Below, piece by piece: positions 23,223 to 31,776 of a stretch of DNA of 64,000 nucleotides (position 1 is the stretch's first letter; each line of letters opens with the position of its first letter). The notes beneath the pieces are model-generated. The model was not told where the DNA came from, did not search any database, and was given only the letters and a program-made list of their open reading frames with translations. A program made the position numbers and the translations under genes. This stretch comes from Acidimicrobiales bacterium (GTDB lineage Bacteria > Actinomycetota > Acidimicrobiia > Acidimicrobiales > Bog-793): NCBI GenBank assembly GCA_035533595.1, contig DATLTN010000024.1, positions 65,661-129,660 on the forward strand, given 5' to 3'.

Positions 23223-23760
23223 CGGACCGGGTGTCCACCTTGATCCGGTCACCGGGGTTGACGAAGAGCGGGACCTGCACGACGAGGCCGGTCTCGGTGG
23301 TCGCCGGCTTGCGGGCGCCCGAGACGCGGTCGCCCTGGATGCCCGGCTCGGTCTCGGTGATCGCGAGCTCGACCGCGGCGGGCATGTCGACGTCGACGAT
23401 CTCGTCGTTGTAGAGCTCGAGCACCGCGCTGTCGCCCTCCTTCAGGTAGGAGGCGGCGCTGCCGAGCGAGCTCCCCGAGACGTTCATCTGCTCGTAGGAG
23501 ACGTTGTCCATGAAGACGTAGGCGTCGACGTCCTTGTAGAGGTACTGCATCTCGCGCTTGTCGATCATCGCCTGCTCGACCTTCTCGTCGGCGCGGAAGG
23601 TGCGCTCGACGACGGCCTTGGTGCGCACGTTGCGGAGCTTGGTGCGGACGAACGCGCCGCCCTTGCCGGGCTTCACGTGCTGGAACTCGACGACCTGGAA
23701 GAGCCCGTCGGAGAGGTCGAGCGCCATGCCGTTCTTCAGGTCATTCGTGGAGAGCGCCAT
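23200..23760 (-). CDS. efp: translation elongation factor P
   Basis: 186 residues with three beta-barrel domains. The domain I loop carries the tip lysine at residue 33 ([13 protein letters not shown]), with no arginine substitution. Domains II and III show [19 protein letters not shown] and the C-terminal signature [23 protein letters not shown]. It relieves ribosome stalling at proline runs; the window's proteome is rich in proline-containing stretches. The ATG directly abuts the pepQ stop (TAAATG). Confidence 0.97.
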   Translation of the reverse strand: [186 protein letters not shown]

Positions 23761-24873
23761 TTACAGGAGATGGTCCTTGGTCGACTTGGTGAGCACGCGG
23801 GCGCCGTCATCGGTGATGACGAGACTGTCCTCGATCCTGACGCCGCCCTTGCCCGCGAGGTACGCGCCGGGCTCGACGGTGACCACCGAGCCGGCGGCGA
23901 GGATATCAGCAGCCCCCTGCGCCACCGCCGGGGCCTCGTGGATCTCGAGGCCCACCCCGTGGCCGGTCGAGTGCAGGAAGGCGGCCCCGTAGCCGGCCTC
24001 GGTGAGCGAGCTGCGGCAGGCCTCGTCGATGGCCGCGCTCGGCACCCCGGGACCCAGCGCGCGCACGCCGGCGCGCTGGGAGGTGAGGACGGCGTCGAGG
24101 AGGTCGACGAGCTCGCTGTCGGGCCTGCCGACGACGAAGGTGCGCGTCATGTCGGAGCGGTAGCCGTCGAAGGTGGCGCCGAAGTCGACGACCACGAGCT
24201 CCCGCTCGACGACCCTGCGGTCCGAGGGGCGGTGGTGCGGCATCGCCGAGTTCGGGCCGGCGGCGACGATCGTCTCGAAGGCCGGCCCCTGCGCGCCGCG
24301 GCGGCGCATCTCGAACTCGAGCTCGGCGGCGAACTCGGACTCGGTCGGCTCCTCGGCGAGGCGCTCCTTCACGTGCGCGAGCGCGGCGTCGGCGATGTCG
24401 CAGGCCGCCTCGATGCGCGCCAGCTCGCCCTCGTCCTTCACCAGCCGGAGCTGCTCGACGAGGCCGCTCGTCGGCACGAGCTCGGCGCTCAGGCGCTCGG
24501 CGAGGCGCCGCTGCTGCGCCCAGGAGAGCGAGGCGGCCTCGAGGCCGAGGCGCGGCGCGTCGGCGGCGAAGCGCTCGAGCGCGTCGAGCTGCACCTCGGG
24601 GCGGCCGATCGTGATCTCGGCCTCGACGCCCGCCGCGGCGAGCTGCTCGGCCGACTGCTCCTGGTAGCGGCCGTCGGTGGTGAGCAGTGCGCCCTTCGCG
24701 GTGACGAGGAGCATCGCCGACGAGCCGCTGAAGCCGGTGAGGTAGCGGACGTTCTCGAGCTTGGTGACGAGCAGGGCGTCACAGCCCGAGCCGGCGAGGA
24801 GGGGGCGCAGCCTCCCGAGGCGGCTGGCGACCGCGGCGTCGGGCATCTCGGCGAGGTTCAGCGCGGGGGTCAC
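23761..24873 (-). CDS. pepQ: Xaa-Pro dipeptidase / aminopeptidase (M24B)
   Basis: 370 residues. An N-terminal creatinase-like domain (about 1-125) with YLTGFSGSSAMLLVT and LLTTDGRYQEQSAEQL precedes the pita-bread metal domain with VVDFGATFDGYRSDMTRTF (two metal aspartates), STGHGVGLEIHEAP (His) and VVTVEPGAYLAGKGGVRIEDSLV (Glu residues). It cuts bonds next to proline in short peptides in the cytoplasm. A TAGATT box six bases before the GTG start suggests that this gene begins a transcription unit that includes efp and nusB. Confidence 0.93.
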   Translation of the reverse strand: MTPALNLAEMPDAAVASRLGRLRPLLAGSGCDALLVTKLENVRYLTGFSGSSAMLLVTAKGALLTTDGRYQEQSAEQLAAAGVEAEITIGRPEVQLDALERFAADAPRLGLEAASLSWAQQRRLAERLSAELVPTSGLVEQLRLVKDEGELARIEAACDIADAALAHVKERLAEEPTESEFAAELEFEMRRRGAQGPAFETIVAAGPNSAMPHHRPSDRRVVERELVVVDFGATFDGYRSDMTRTFVVGRPDSELVDLLDAVLTSQRAGVRALGPGVPSAAIDEACRSSLTEAGYGAAFLHSTGHGVGLEIHEAPAVAQGAADILAAGSVVTVEPGAYLAGKGGVRIEDSLVITDDGARVLTKSTKDHLL

Positions 24874-24879
24874 CCTCCG

Positions 24880-24885
24880 AATCTA
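24880..24885 (-). promoter_or_regulatory. -10 box of pepQ, leaderless type
   Basis: TAGATT on the minus strand lies exactly six bases before the pepQ GTG. The six bases are CGGAGG, which could double as a very close ribosome site, but spacing favours leaderless initiation at the GTG. Confidence 0.5.
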
Positions 24886-24921
24886 CGGCCTCGCGTCGCG
24901 ACGATGACCGTCGCGCGCCGC

Positions 24922-25374
24922 TCAGCGCGCCGCGAGCAGGGCGGCCGCGGCCTCGACGGCGAGGAGGTAGCCGAGGCCCCCGAAGCCGGCGATCGAGCCG
25001 TCGACCACCGGCGCCAGCACCGAATGGCGGCGCCAGGGCTCGCGGGCGTCGGGGTTGGAGAGGTGGAGCTCGACGACGGGCCCCTCGAAGGCGGCGAGGG
25101 CGTCGTGCAGCGACCAGCCGTAGTGGGTGAGCGCGCCGGCGTTGATGACGATCGCCGCCACCCGGCCGCGCGCGCCGTGCACCGCGTCGACGAGTGCCCC
25201 CTCTGACTCGGCCTGCAGGTGCTCGAAGGTGAGCCCCGCCGCGAGGGCGGTGGCCTCGGCGCTCGCCGCGTGCTCGGCGAGGGTGGTCTTGCCGTAGATG
25301 TGCGGCTGGCGCTCGCCGAGGAGCGCCAGGTTGGGCCCCGAGAGGAGGAGCAGGATCCCGCTGGTGCCGCTCAC
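24922..25374 (-). CDS. aroQ: 3-dehydroquinate dehydratase, type II
   Basis: 150 residues, dodecameric type II fold. Motifs: LLLSGPNLALLGERQPHIYG (active-site tyrosine region), EGALVDAVHGARG, VINAGALTHYGWSLHDAL, VELHLSNPDAREPWR and a final GFGGLGYLLAVEAA. The usual ..SHRS.. histidine-bearing segment reads RRHSVLAP, which keeps a nearby basic pair. It removes water from dehydroquinate in the shikimate pathway, next to its partner aroB. GTG start overlaps the aroB stop as GTGA. Confidence 0.93.
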   Translation of the reverse strand: MSGTSGILLLLSGPNLALLGERQPHIYGKTTLAEHAASAEATALAAGLTFEHLQAESEGALVDAVHGARGRVAAIVINAGALTHYGWSLHDALAAFEGPVVELHLSNPDAREPWRRHSVLAPVVDGSIAGFGGLGYLLAVEAAAALLAAR

Positions 25375-26900
25375 GCCGAGGCCTCGGCCAGGGTCGCGGC
25401 GACGGCCTCCGCGGGGACGTCGCGGACGACCTCCACCCCCTTGTCCCCGTCGAGGACGAAGGTGAGTCCGGCCGTTGCCTTTTTGTCCCGTCCCATGAGG
25501 ACGAGCAGCTCGTCGTGGTCGACGCCGTGCGGCAGCTCGTCGGAGAGGCCGTAGGCGTGCACCACCTCGAGGTGGCGGTCGACGCGGCGGTCGTCGATGC
25601 GGCCGAGGCGACGCGCGAGGCGCGCCGCGAAGACGAGGCCGATCGCGACCGCCTCGCCGTGGCGGAGGTCGATGCCGTCCCGGCCCGGGCCGTCGGCGAA
25701 GCCCGCCGCCTCGAGGGCGTGCGCAAGCGTGTGGCCGTAGTTGAGGAGCATGCGGCGGTCGCCCTCGCGCTCGTCGGCCGCGACGACCTCGGCCTTCAGC
25801 TCGACACAGGCCCGCACCTGCTCGGCGAGGGGCAGCTCGTCGAGGTCGTCGACGCCGAGGAAGGCGTACTTCGCCATCTCCCCCGAGCCCGAGCGCCGCT
25901 CCCGCTCGGGGAGGGTGTCGAGGGTGGCCGTGTCGCAGAGGACCGCGTGCGGCTGCCAGAAGGCGCCGACGAGGTTCTTCCCCTCGGGGAGGTTGACGCC
26001 CGTCTTGCCGCCGATCGCCGCGTCCACCTGGCCGAGAAGGGTGGTCGAGAGGTGCACCACCGCGACGCCGCGGTGGTAGCAGGAGGCGGCGAAGCCGGCG
26101 ACGTCGGTGACCACGCCGCCGCCGACGCCGACGACCACGTCGCTGCGGGTGAGGCCGAAGCGCGAGAAGCCGCGGCACAGCTCCTCGACCGTCGAAAGGG
26201 ACTTCGCCCCCTCCCCGTCGCCGATCTCGAAGCGCGCCGACTCGATGCCCGGCTCGGCGGCGACGGGGATCCCGCCCTGGGTGACGATCGCCGCCCGCCG
26301 CGCGCCGGCGGGGAGGTGGCGGGCGAGCCGGCGGCGGACGCCGGGTCCGATGACGACCTCGTAGGCGCGCTCCCCTAGGGGCACCTGCACGCTGCGGGCG
26401 AGTCCGTCGATGATCGCGCTGACGATCGCCGCGGGGCTCGCATGGTCGACGTCGACGGTGAGCGTGGCGATCGCCGCGTAGGCCGCACGGCGCGCGCCGT
26501 CGAGTGCGGGGAGGACCTCGGACGCCGGGCCCGGGAGCGGCCGGGGCGGGTCCTTCTCGACGCGCCCCACCAGCACCGCGACCTCGGCGCGCAGGTAGAC
26601 GACCTCTCCGGCCGACACGAGGCGCGCCGCGCTCGCGGGGTCCTCGATCACGCTCGCGGCCACCGCGATCACCGCCGGCGGCCCGGCGAGCTGGTCGCTC
26701 AAGACCTCGCGTTCGGCGCGGTGCAGCGCCGCGAGGCCCTCGTCGCGCAGGCGCTCGGGCGCGCTGCGCCCCGCGGCGGTGAGCGCCTCGTCGCTGTCGA
26801 GGAAGGGGCGGCCGATCGCCTCGGCGAGGGCGCGCCCGACCGTCGTCTTGCCGCTCCCCATCGTCCCGACGAGGAGGAGGTGCTCGCCGCGGGCGCTCAC
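25371..26900 (-). CDS. aroB: fused shikimate-kinase-like domain / 3-dehydroquinate synthase
   Basis: 509 residues. Residues 1-170 are a shikimate-kinase fold: P-loop GTMGSGKTT (12-20) and DSD (35-37) are intact, but the shikimate-binding GGG is AAS (81-83) and the FRxxE arginine segment reads ALHRAERE. From about residue 175 comes a complete dehydroquinate synthase: GVGGGVVTDVAGFAASCYHRG, QVDAAIGGKTGVNLPEGKN, GSGEMAKYAFLG, NYGHTLAHALE and RHGEAVAIGL. So dehydroquinate synthesis is certain, while kinase activity on shikimate is doubtful; an intact AroK is encoded at 30355. It lies between the Nfu gene and aroQ. Confidence 0.92.
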   Translation of the reverse strand: MSARGEHLLLVGTMGSGKTTVGRALAEAIGRPFLDSDEALTAAGRSAPERLRDEGLAALHRAEREVLSDQLAGPPAVIAVAASVIEDPASAARLVSAGEVVYLRAEVAVLVGRVEKDPPRPLPGPASEVLPALDGARRAAYAAIATLTVDVDHASPAAIVSAIIDGLARSVQVPLGERAYEVVIGPGVRRRLARHLPAGARRAAIVTQGGIPVAAEPGIESARFEIGDGEGAKSLSTVEELCRGFSRFGLTRSDVVVGVGGGVVTDVAGFAASCYHRGVAVVHLSTTLLGQVDAAIGGKTGVNLPEGKNLVGAFWQPHAVLCDTATLDTLPERERRSGSGEMAKYAFLGVDDLDELPLAEQVRACVELKAEVVAADEREGDRRMLLNYGHTLAHALEAAGFADGPGRDGIDLRHGEAVAIGLVFAARLARRLGRIDDRRVDRHLEVVHAYGLSDELPHGVDHDELLVLMGRDKKATAGLTFVLDGDKGVEVVRDVPAEAVAATLAEASA

Positions 26901-26940
26901 CGGGGCGCCCCGGCGCGGGCCGGGCTCATCTTCGACCGGG

Positions 26941-27585
26941 CTACTTCTTGGCGCTGGCGAAGTAGGGGTTCTCGCCCGACTCGTGCTGGGTGACGTCGAC
27001 GATCTCGACGATCTCGGGGACGGCCTCTTTGATCGCCACCGAGATCCCCTGGGTGAGGGTGACCTCCGCCATCCCGCAGCCCTGGCAGCCGCCGGAGAGG
27101 CGGAGGTAGGCGACGCCGTCGTCGACGGCGACGAGGTCGGCGCGGCCGCCGTGCGAGGCGATCTGCGGGTTGATCTCCTGCTCGAGCACCTCGAGCACGG
27201 CCAGCTCGAGCGGGCTCGAGAGGTCGCTCGTCGGCACCTCGAGGTGCTCGTGGTCGTGGTGCTGCGCCTCGGGCGGCGTGTTCGGGTTGAGCATCGCCAG
27301 CCCGCCGTCGTTCACGTCGAGGGTCGCGCCGCGCACCTGCGCAATGCTCGCCGCGGCGACCACCACCGTGAGGTCGTCGTGGGGGTGGACGGCGTCGCGC
27401 GGGCCAGCGTCGGTGGCCTTCTCGAACCACATGTCGTAGGTGTACGCGCCGTCTGCGGCACCGCTCACCTCGAGGAAGAGCGCGAGGTGCTCCGGCTCGG
27501 GCTCGCCGGCGCGCGCCTCGGAGATAAGGGCGCGGGCGGCATCGGTGACCTGCAGCACCGGCTCGATGACGTCGTCGGCAGCCAT
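26941..27585 (-). CDS. NfuA-like Fe-S cluster carrier
   Basis: 214 residues. The N-terminal half resembles a degenerate A-type (IscA/HesB) domain without its cysteines (AARALISEARAGEP, then DAVHPHDDLTVVV and ATLDVND). The C-terminal half is a Nfu domain, with VLEQEINPQIASHGGRADLVAVDDG, the cluster ligands in GGCQGCGMAE and TQGISVAIKEAVPEI. It likely carries a 4Fe-4S cluster to target enzymes; the radical SAM protein encoded nearby and divergently is one possible client, by inference. A 40-bp gap separates it from aroB. A TAGCAT box sits six bases before the ATG. Confidence 0.88.
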   Translation of the reverse strand: MAADDVIEPVLQVTDAARALISEARAGEPEPEHLALFLEVSGAADGAYTYDMWFEKATDAGPRDAVHPHDDLTVVVAAASIAQVRGATLDVNDGGLAMLNPNTPPEAQHHDHEHLEVPTSDLSSPLELAVLEVLEQEINPQIASHGGRADLVAVDDGVAYLRLSGGCQGCGMAEVTLTQGISVAIKEAVPEIVEIVDVTQHESGENPYFASAKK

Positions 27586-27591
27586 GCGCCC

Positions 27592-27597
27592 ATGCTA
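27592..27597 (-). promoter_or_regulatory. -10 box of the Nfu gene, leaderless type
   Basis: TAGCAT on the minus strand, exactly six bases (GGGCGC) before the ATG and no ribosome site. It fits initiation at the A of ATG. Confidence 0.55.
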
Positions 27598-27659
27598 CGG
27601 CCTGGCGCGAAGGACCCCCCACCGGGCGGAGCAGTGGCACGGAACCGGCATGATGTGGC

Positions 27660-28922
27660 GTGGCCCGCGTCCTGCTCATCCTGCCGACGAGCACCTACCG
27701 GGCGCCCGAGTTCCTCGCCGCCGCGGCCCGCCTCGGGGTGGAGGTCGTCACCGCCAGCGAGGAGGCACAGGCGCTCGCCGCGATCATGGGTGACCACTTC
27801 CTCCGTCTGCCCGTCGACGACCCGCTCGCCGCCGCGGGGGTGATCGAGGACTTCGGTCGACGCGTCCCGCTCGACGCGGTGCTCGCCGTCGACGACCGCG
27901 GCGCGCTCGCCGGGGCGCTCGGCGCGGCGCGCCTCGGCCTTCGCCACAACCCCCTCGACGCGGTGCGCGCCACCACCGACAAGTCCCTCCTGCGCGCCAA
28001 GCTCGCCGCCGCCGGCGTCAACCAGCCCGCGTCGCTGCCGCTGCCGGGGGGAGCCGCACGCCCCGAGGCGCTCCGCCGCGCCGGACACGAGCTCGGCTAT
28101 CCGATGGTCCTGAAGCCCCTCTCGCTGGCGGCGAGCCGCGGCGTGATCCGTGCGGACGACGCCGGCGAGGCACAGGCGGCGGTCGCCCGCATCGAGCGGA
28201 TCCTCGAGGAGTGCGGCCTTTCCGGCGAGGCGCTGCTCGCCGAGGCCTACGTCCCGGGCCGCGAGGTGGCACTCGAGGGCCTGCTCGCCGGGGGTGCCCT
28301 CGAGACGCTCTGCCTCTTCGACAAGCCGGACCCCCTCGAGGGGCCCTTCTTCGAGGAGACCATCTACGTGACGCCCTCGCGCCTCGCCGCCGACGAGCAG
28401 GCGCGCGTCTCTGTTCTCGTGGCCGCCGGTTGCCGGGCGCTCGGCCTCACCGAGGGGCCCGTGCACGCCGAGGTCCGCCTCCCCGAGGTCGGGGGCGCCC
28501 TCTCCCCCACGCTCATCGAGGTCGCGGCGCGCACCATCGGCGGCCGCTGCGCGAAGGCGCTGCGCTTCGCGACCGGCGAGCGCCTCGAGGAGCTCGTGCT
28601 CGCGAACGCCCTCGGCGGGGGATGCCCCGCCGACCTCGCCGGGGCGGCGGGGGTGATGATGCTCCCGATCGCCTCCTCGGGGCGCCTCGTCGAGGTGCAC
28701 GGCCGGCGCGACGCGCTCCTCGTCGAGGGGATCGTCGGCCTCGAGATCGCGATCCCCCGCGGCGGGCGCGTCGTCGCCCTCCCCGAAGGAGACCGCTACC
28801 TCGGCTTCCTCTTCGCCGCCGGTGCCGACCCCGCGCACGTCGAGGCGTCGCTGCGCGCCGCGCACGCCCTCCTCGACGTCGAGATCGCCGCCGAGGAGGC
28901 CTTCGCGGCTCCGCGGCGATGA
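27660..28922 (+). CDS. ATP-grasp ligase of unknown substrate
   Basis: 420 residues. The arrangement is that of biotin-carboxylase/PurK-like ATP-grasp enzymes: a Rossmann-like N-terminus (VLLILPTSTYRAPEFLAAAARLG), an ATP-binding part with TDKSLLRAKLAAAGV and YPMVLKPLSLAASRGVIRADD, and catalytic metal-binding acids in PVHAEVRLP...LIEVAARTIGG, then a C-terminal region (RHGEAL-like FATGERLEELVLANALGG). Such enzymes join a carboxylate to an amine or thiol through an acyl phosphate. It is the first gene of a three-gene unit, overlapping the radical SAM gene by 4 bp, so both probably act on one molecule. A CATGAT box lies five bases before the GTG. The substrate is unknown. Confidence 0.85.
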   Translation: MARVLLILPTSTYRAPEFLAAAARLGVEVVTASEEAQALAAIMGDHFLRLPVDDPLAAAGVIEDFGRRVPLDAVLAVDDRGALAGALGAARLGLRHNPLDAVRATTDKSLLRAKLAAAGVNQPASLPLPGGAARPEALRRAGHELGYPMVLKPLSLAASRGVIRADDAGEAQAAVARIERILEECGLSGEALLAEAYVPGREVALEGLLAGGALETLCLFDKPDPLEGPFFEETIYVTPSRLAADEQARVSVLVAAGCRALGLTEGPVHAEVRLPEVGGALSPTLIEVAARTIGGRCAKALRFATGERLEELVLANALGGGCPADLAGAAGVMMLPIASSGRLVEVHGRRDALLVEGIVGLEIAIPRGGRVVALPEGDRYLGFLFAAGADPAHVEASLRAAHALLDVEIAAEEAFAAPRR

Positions 28923-30358
28923 CCACCGCCCTCGTCGTCTCGACCTACGAGCTCGGCGCCCGCCCTCTCGGGATCACCACCGTCGCCGGCGCGCTGCGCG
29001 CCGCCGGCCACACCGTGCTCACCTGCGACCTCTCCGTCGAGGAGTGGCCCGAGGAGGCGCTCGCCCGGGCCGACTGCCTCTGCTGCTCGGTGCCGATGCA
29101 CACCGCGCTCCGCCTCGGCGCGGAGGCGGCGCGCCGCGCCCGCGCCGAGCGCCCGGCGCTGCCCGTCTACTTCTTCGGCCTCTACGCGAAGGTCGCCGAG
29201 GCGGCCGGCCTCCTCGAGCCAGGTGACGCGGCGGTCGAGGCCGACGAGGCGGCCGCGCTCGTCGGGCTGTGCGACGCGCTCGCCGGCGCGACCGTGCGCG
29301 CGCCGGCACCGCCCGCCCCGGCCGACCACCGCGGCCTCCCGCCACTCGCGCGCTACGCCCGCTTCGTGACCGGCGACGAGGAGCGCCTCGTCGCAACGGT
29401 GGCGTCGACGACGGGCTGCAACCACCACTGCCGTCACTGCCCCGTGCCCCTCGTCCACCGCGGCCGCTCGCAGCCGCTCGCGCTCGCGCCGCTCGTCGAG
29501 GAGGTCGGCCTGCTCGTCGACGAGGGCGCCCGCCACGTCCACTTCGCCGACCCCGACTTCCTCAACCGCCCCCGCCACGCGGCCCGCGTGGTCGGCGCGA
29601 TCCACGCCGAGCACCCCGCGCTGACCTTCGACGCGACGGTGAAGGTCTCGCACATCCTGCGCTTCGGGGGACTGCTCGGCGAGCTGGCGGCGGCGGGGCT
29701 CGTCACCGTCACCTCCGCCTTCGAGTCGACGAGCGACCGCGTCCTCGAGCGCCTCGACAAGGGCCACTGCGCCGCCGACCTGCACCGCTGTGTGGAGCTC
29801 CTCCGGCAAGTCGGCATCGAGCCGCGGCCCTCGCTCTTGCCCTTCACGCCCTGGACGGAGCGGCGTGACCTCACCGAGCTGCTCGACTTCGTGGCGAGCC
29901 ACGACCTCGTCGACAACGTCGATCCGGTGCAGTACTCGATCCGCCTGCTCCTTCCGCCGGGCTCGCTTTTGCTCGGCCGCGACGACGCGACCCTCGATGC
30001 CGCGCTCGAGGGGGCGGCGCCGGGGGCGATCGGGATCGCCTGGCACGCGGCGGACCCCCTCCTCGACGAGCTCGCCGGGGCGATCGCGGCGCGCGTCGAG
30101 CTCGCCGCCACCGCAGGCGAGGCACAGGCCGCGACCTACGGCGCCGTCCGCGCCCTCGTCTACGGCGCCCTCTCCGAGGAGGACCCCGGCCTCCCGCCGC
30201 TCGAGGTCCCCGCCGGCCCCCCCGTCGAGCGCCGCGGCCGCCTCGACGAGTCCTGGTTCTGCTGCGCCGAGCCGACGCTCGAGCAGCTCTCCCGGCTGCA
30301 CGCCGCCGAGCCGATCTTCCTCGGCCTCGGGATCCCGACCGGCCACCCCGCGGGGTGA
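28919..30358 (+). CDS. CCAEP-tail radical SAM protein
   Basis: 479 residues. The N-terminal ~150 residues look like a Rossmann B12-binding-type fold (TTVAGALRAAGHTVLTCDLS) but lack the DxHxxG cobalamin ligand. The radical SAM cluster motif is CNHHCRHC (Cys167, Cys171, Cys174), followed by VHFADPDFLNRPRHA and a TIM-barrel core ending LLPFTPW. The tail carries SWFCCAEP (Cys448, Cys449), the mark of a family annotated as CUAEP/CCAEP-tail radical SAM (seleno)protein, in which some members have selenocysteine; here both are TGC cysteine codons. I recall the family as uncharacterised. ATGA and TGATG overlaps tie it to the ATP-grasp ligase and to aroK. Confidence 0.85.
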   Translation: MTTALVVSTYELGARPLGITTVAGALRAAGHTVLTCDLSVEEWPEEALARADCLCCSVPMHTALRLGAEAARRARAERPALPVYFFGLYAKVAEAAGLLEPGDAAVEADEAAALVGLCDALAGATVRAPAPPAPADHRGLPPLARYARFVTGDEERLVATVASTTGCNHHCRHCPVPLVHRGRSQPLALAPLVEEVGLLVDEGARHVHFADPDFLNRPRHAARVVGAIHAEHPALTFDATVKVSHILRFGGLLGELAAAGLVTVTSAFESTSDRVLERLDKGHCAADLHRCVELLRQVGIEPRPSLLPFTPWTERRDLTELLDFVASHDLVDNVDPVQYSIRLLLPPGSLLLGRDDATLDAALEGAAPGAIGIAWHAADPLLDELAGAIAARVELAATAGEAQAATYGAVRALVYGALSEEDPGLPPLEVPAGPPVERRGRLDESWFCCAEPTLEQLSRLHAAEPIFLGLGIPTGHPAG

Positions 30359-30915
30359 TGGGCGCCCTCCGCGGGGACCTGCCGGTCGCGCTCTGCGGCT
30401 TCATGGGCGTCGGCAAGACCTCGATCGGCCGGCGGGTCGCCGCCGCGCTCGGGCGCGCCTTCGTCGACTCCGACGCGCTGATCGTCGCCGAGATCGGGAT
30501 GAGCATCGCCGACTTCTTCGCAGCCGAGGGCGAGGCGCGCTTCCGCCAGATCGAGGCGGAGACGATCGCGAGCGCGCTCGGTCGGCGGCCTCCGGTCGTG
30601 CTCGCCCTCGGCGGTGGGGCGCTCGGCGACGAGGGGACGCGGGCGCTCCTCCTCGAGGAGGCCCTCCTCGTCCACCTCGACCAGCCCTTCTCCGAGCTGC
30701 GGTCGGCGCTGCCGGCGCTGCGCCGTGGCCGTCCGCTCCTCGCCGAGGCGACCGAGGAGGAGGTGCGGGCGCTGTTCGAGGCCCGCCGCAGCCTCTACGC
30801 GGTGGCACCGGTGCAGGTGACGCTCCGGCGGCGGGGGGTGGTGGTGGCGGCCGAGCAGGTCCTCGCCGCGATCGGCGCCACGAGGCCCACCCCGACGGAC
30901 CCTGCGCCCCGCTGA
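30355..30915 (+). CDS. aroK: shikimate kinase, stand-alone and intact
   Basis: 186 residues. All kinase landmarks are present: P-loop GFMGVGKTS, the DSD shikimate contact, EARFRQIEAE with the arginine-glutamate pair, the LALGGGAL glycine triplet (86-88), the lid RGRPLLA and the terminal RRSLYAVAPVQV. It phosphorylates shikimate at O3 with ATP. GTG 30355 (GTGA overlap) or ATG 30358 can start it; either way it is coupled to the radical SAM gene. Its presence beside that operon and apart from aroB-aroQ suggests either replacement of the degenerate fused kinase or a link between the operon and aromatic precursors. Confidence 0.93.
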   Translation: MMGALRGDLPVALCGFMGVGKTSIGRRVAAALGRAFVDSDALIVAEIGMSIADFFAAEGEARFRQIEAETIASALGRRPPVVLALGGGALGDEGTRALLLEEALLVHLDQPFSELRSALPALRRGRPLLAEATEEEVRALFEARRSLYAVAPVQVTLRRRGVVVAAEQVLAAIGATRPTPTDPAPR

Positions 30916-30995
30916 CCCGCCGGACACTGCCCGCCGGCCGCGAGTCCCCCCCCGTTCACCTGCCCCTGCCTCCCCGCGCCGCTCGCCGCTCCCGG

Positions 30996-31001
30996 TAGCC
31001 T
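30996..31001 (+). promoter_or_regulatory. -10 box of the Cys-rich protein gene, leaderless type
   Basis: TAGCCT, six bases (CTCGGC) before the GTG at 31008, with no ribosome site. The gap 30916-31007 otherwise shows only low-complexity C-rich sequence. Confidence 0.55.
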
Positions 31002-31007
31002 CTCGGC

Positions 31008-31769
31008 GTGGCGTCCACCCCGCGTCCGTCCGGGGACCCCGACGCGCACGAGTGGGTCTCCTTCGAGGATCCCGACGAGGAGCGCACCTGGCTCCTCGAC
31101 GTCACCTTCCTCGCCTCCAACTGGCGCTGCCTGTACGGCTGCGGCTGCCAGGGGGTGCTCTCCGAGCGGGCTCCCGAGCGCGCCGAGGGCTGCTGCAGCT
31201 ACGGCGCGCACTTCTCGGGGCCGGAGGACATCGCCCGCGTCGAGGCAGCCGCCGCCGAGCTCGACGAGACGGAGTGGCAGTTCGCGGCGCGCGGCCGCGC
31301 CCAGGGAGTCGTCGCCCGGCGCGGCGCGCACGGCACGACGCGCCTCGTCGACGGCTCCTGCATCTTCTTGAACCGCCCCGGCTTCCCGGCCGGCCCCGGC
31401 TGTGCCCTCCACCAGGCGGCGCTCAAGCGGCGCCGCTCACCAATGCGGCTGAAGCCCGACGTCTGCTGGCAGCTGCCGCTGCGCCGCGAGGACCTCGAGA
31501 CGACCGGCGGCCACATCACCTCGGTGGTCGCCGGCTGGGACCGCCGCCACTGGGGCGAGGCGGGACAGGACTTCGCGTGGTGGTGCACCGACGCACCCGA
31601 GGCCTTCAGCGGCGCGCGCCCGGTCTACCTCGAGATGCGCGAGGAACTCACCGAGCTCGTCGGCGCCGCCGTCTACCGGCGCCTCGTCGCGCACCTCGCG
31701 TCGCGGCCGAAGGGCGCGGCGCTCGCGCACCCGACGGTGCGCCGCGCGACGCGCGCCCGCGAGCGCTGA
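31008..31769 (+). CDS. conserved Cys-rich protein, possible metal or Fe-S binding
   Basis: 253 residues, function unknown. The first half contains a dense cysteine group (NWRCLYGCGCQGV, then GCCSYGAHF), then GSCIFLNRPGF, GPGCALHQAAL and DVCWQLPLRRED. The order of a CxxxCxC group, a CC pair and a later G.GCALH.A segment resembles YkgJ/DUF3109-type metal-binding proteins, which have a similar "C..., CC..., C.IF, C..H" layout; this comparison is by eye. The C-terminal part is Trp/His-rich (GWDRRHWGEAGQDFAWWCTDAPEAF) and the end is Arg-rich. No signal peptide. It is probably monocistronic with a leaderless promoter. Confidence 0.7.
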   Translation: MASTPRPSGDPDAHEWVSFEDPDEERTWLLDVTFLASNWRCLYGCGCQGVLSERAPERAEGCCSYGAHFSGPEDIARVEAAAAELDETEWQFAARGRAQGVVARRGAHGTTRLVDGSCIFLNRPGFPAGPGCALHQAALKRRRSPMRLKPDVCWQLPLRREDLETTGGHITSVVAGWDRRHWGEAGQDFAWWCTDAPEAFSGARPVYLEMREELTELVGAAVYRRLVAHLASRPKGAALAHPTVRRATRARER

Positions 31770-31776
31770 AGGGCCC

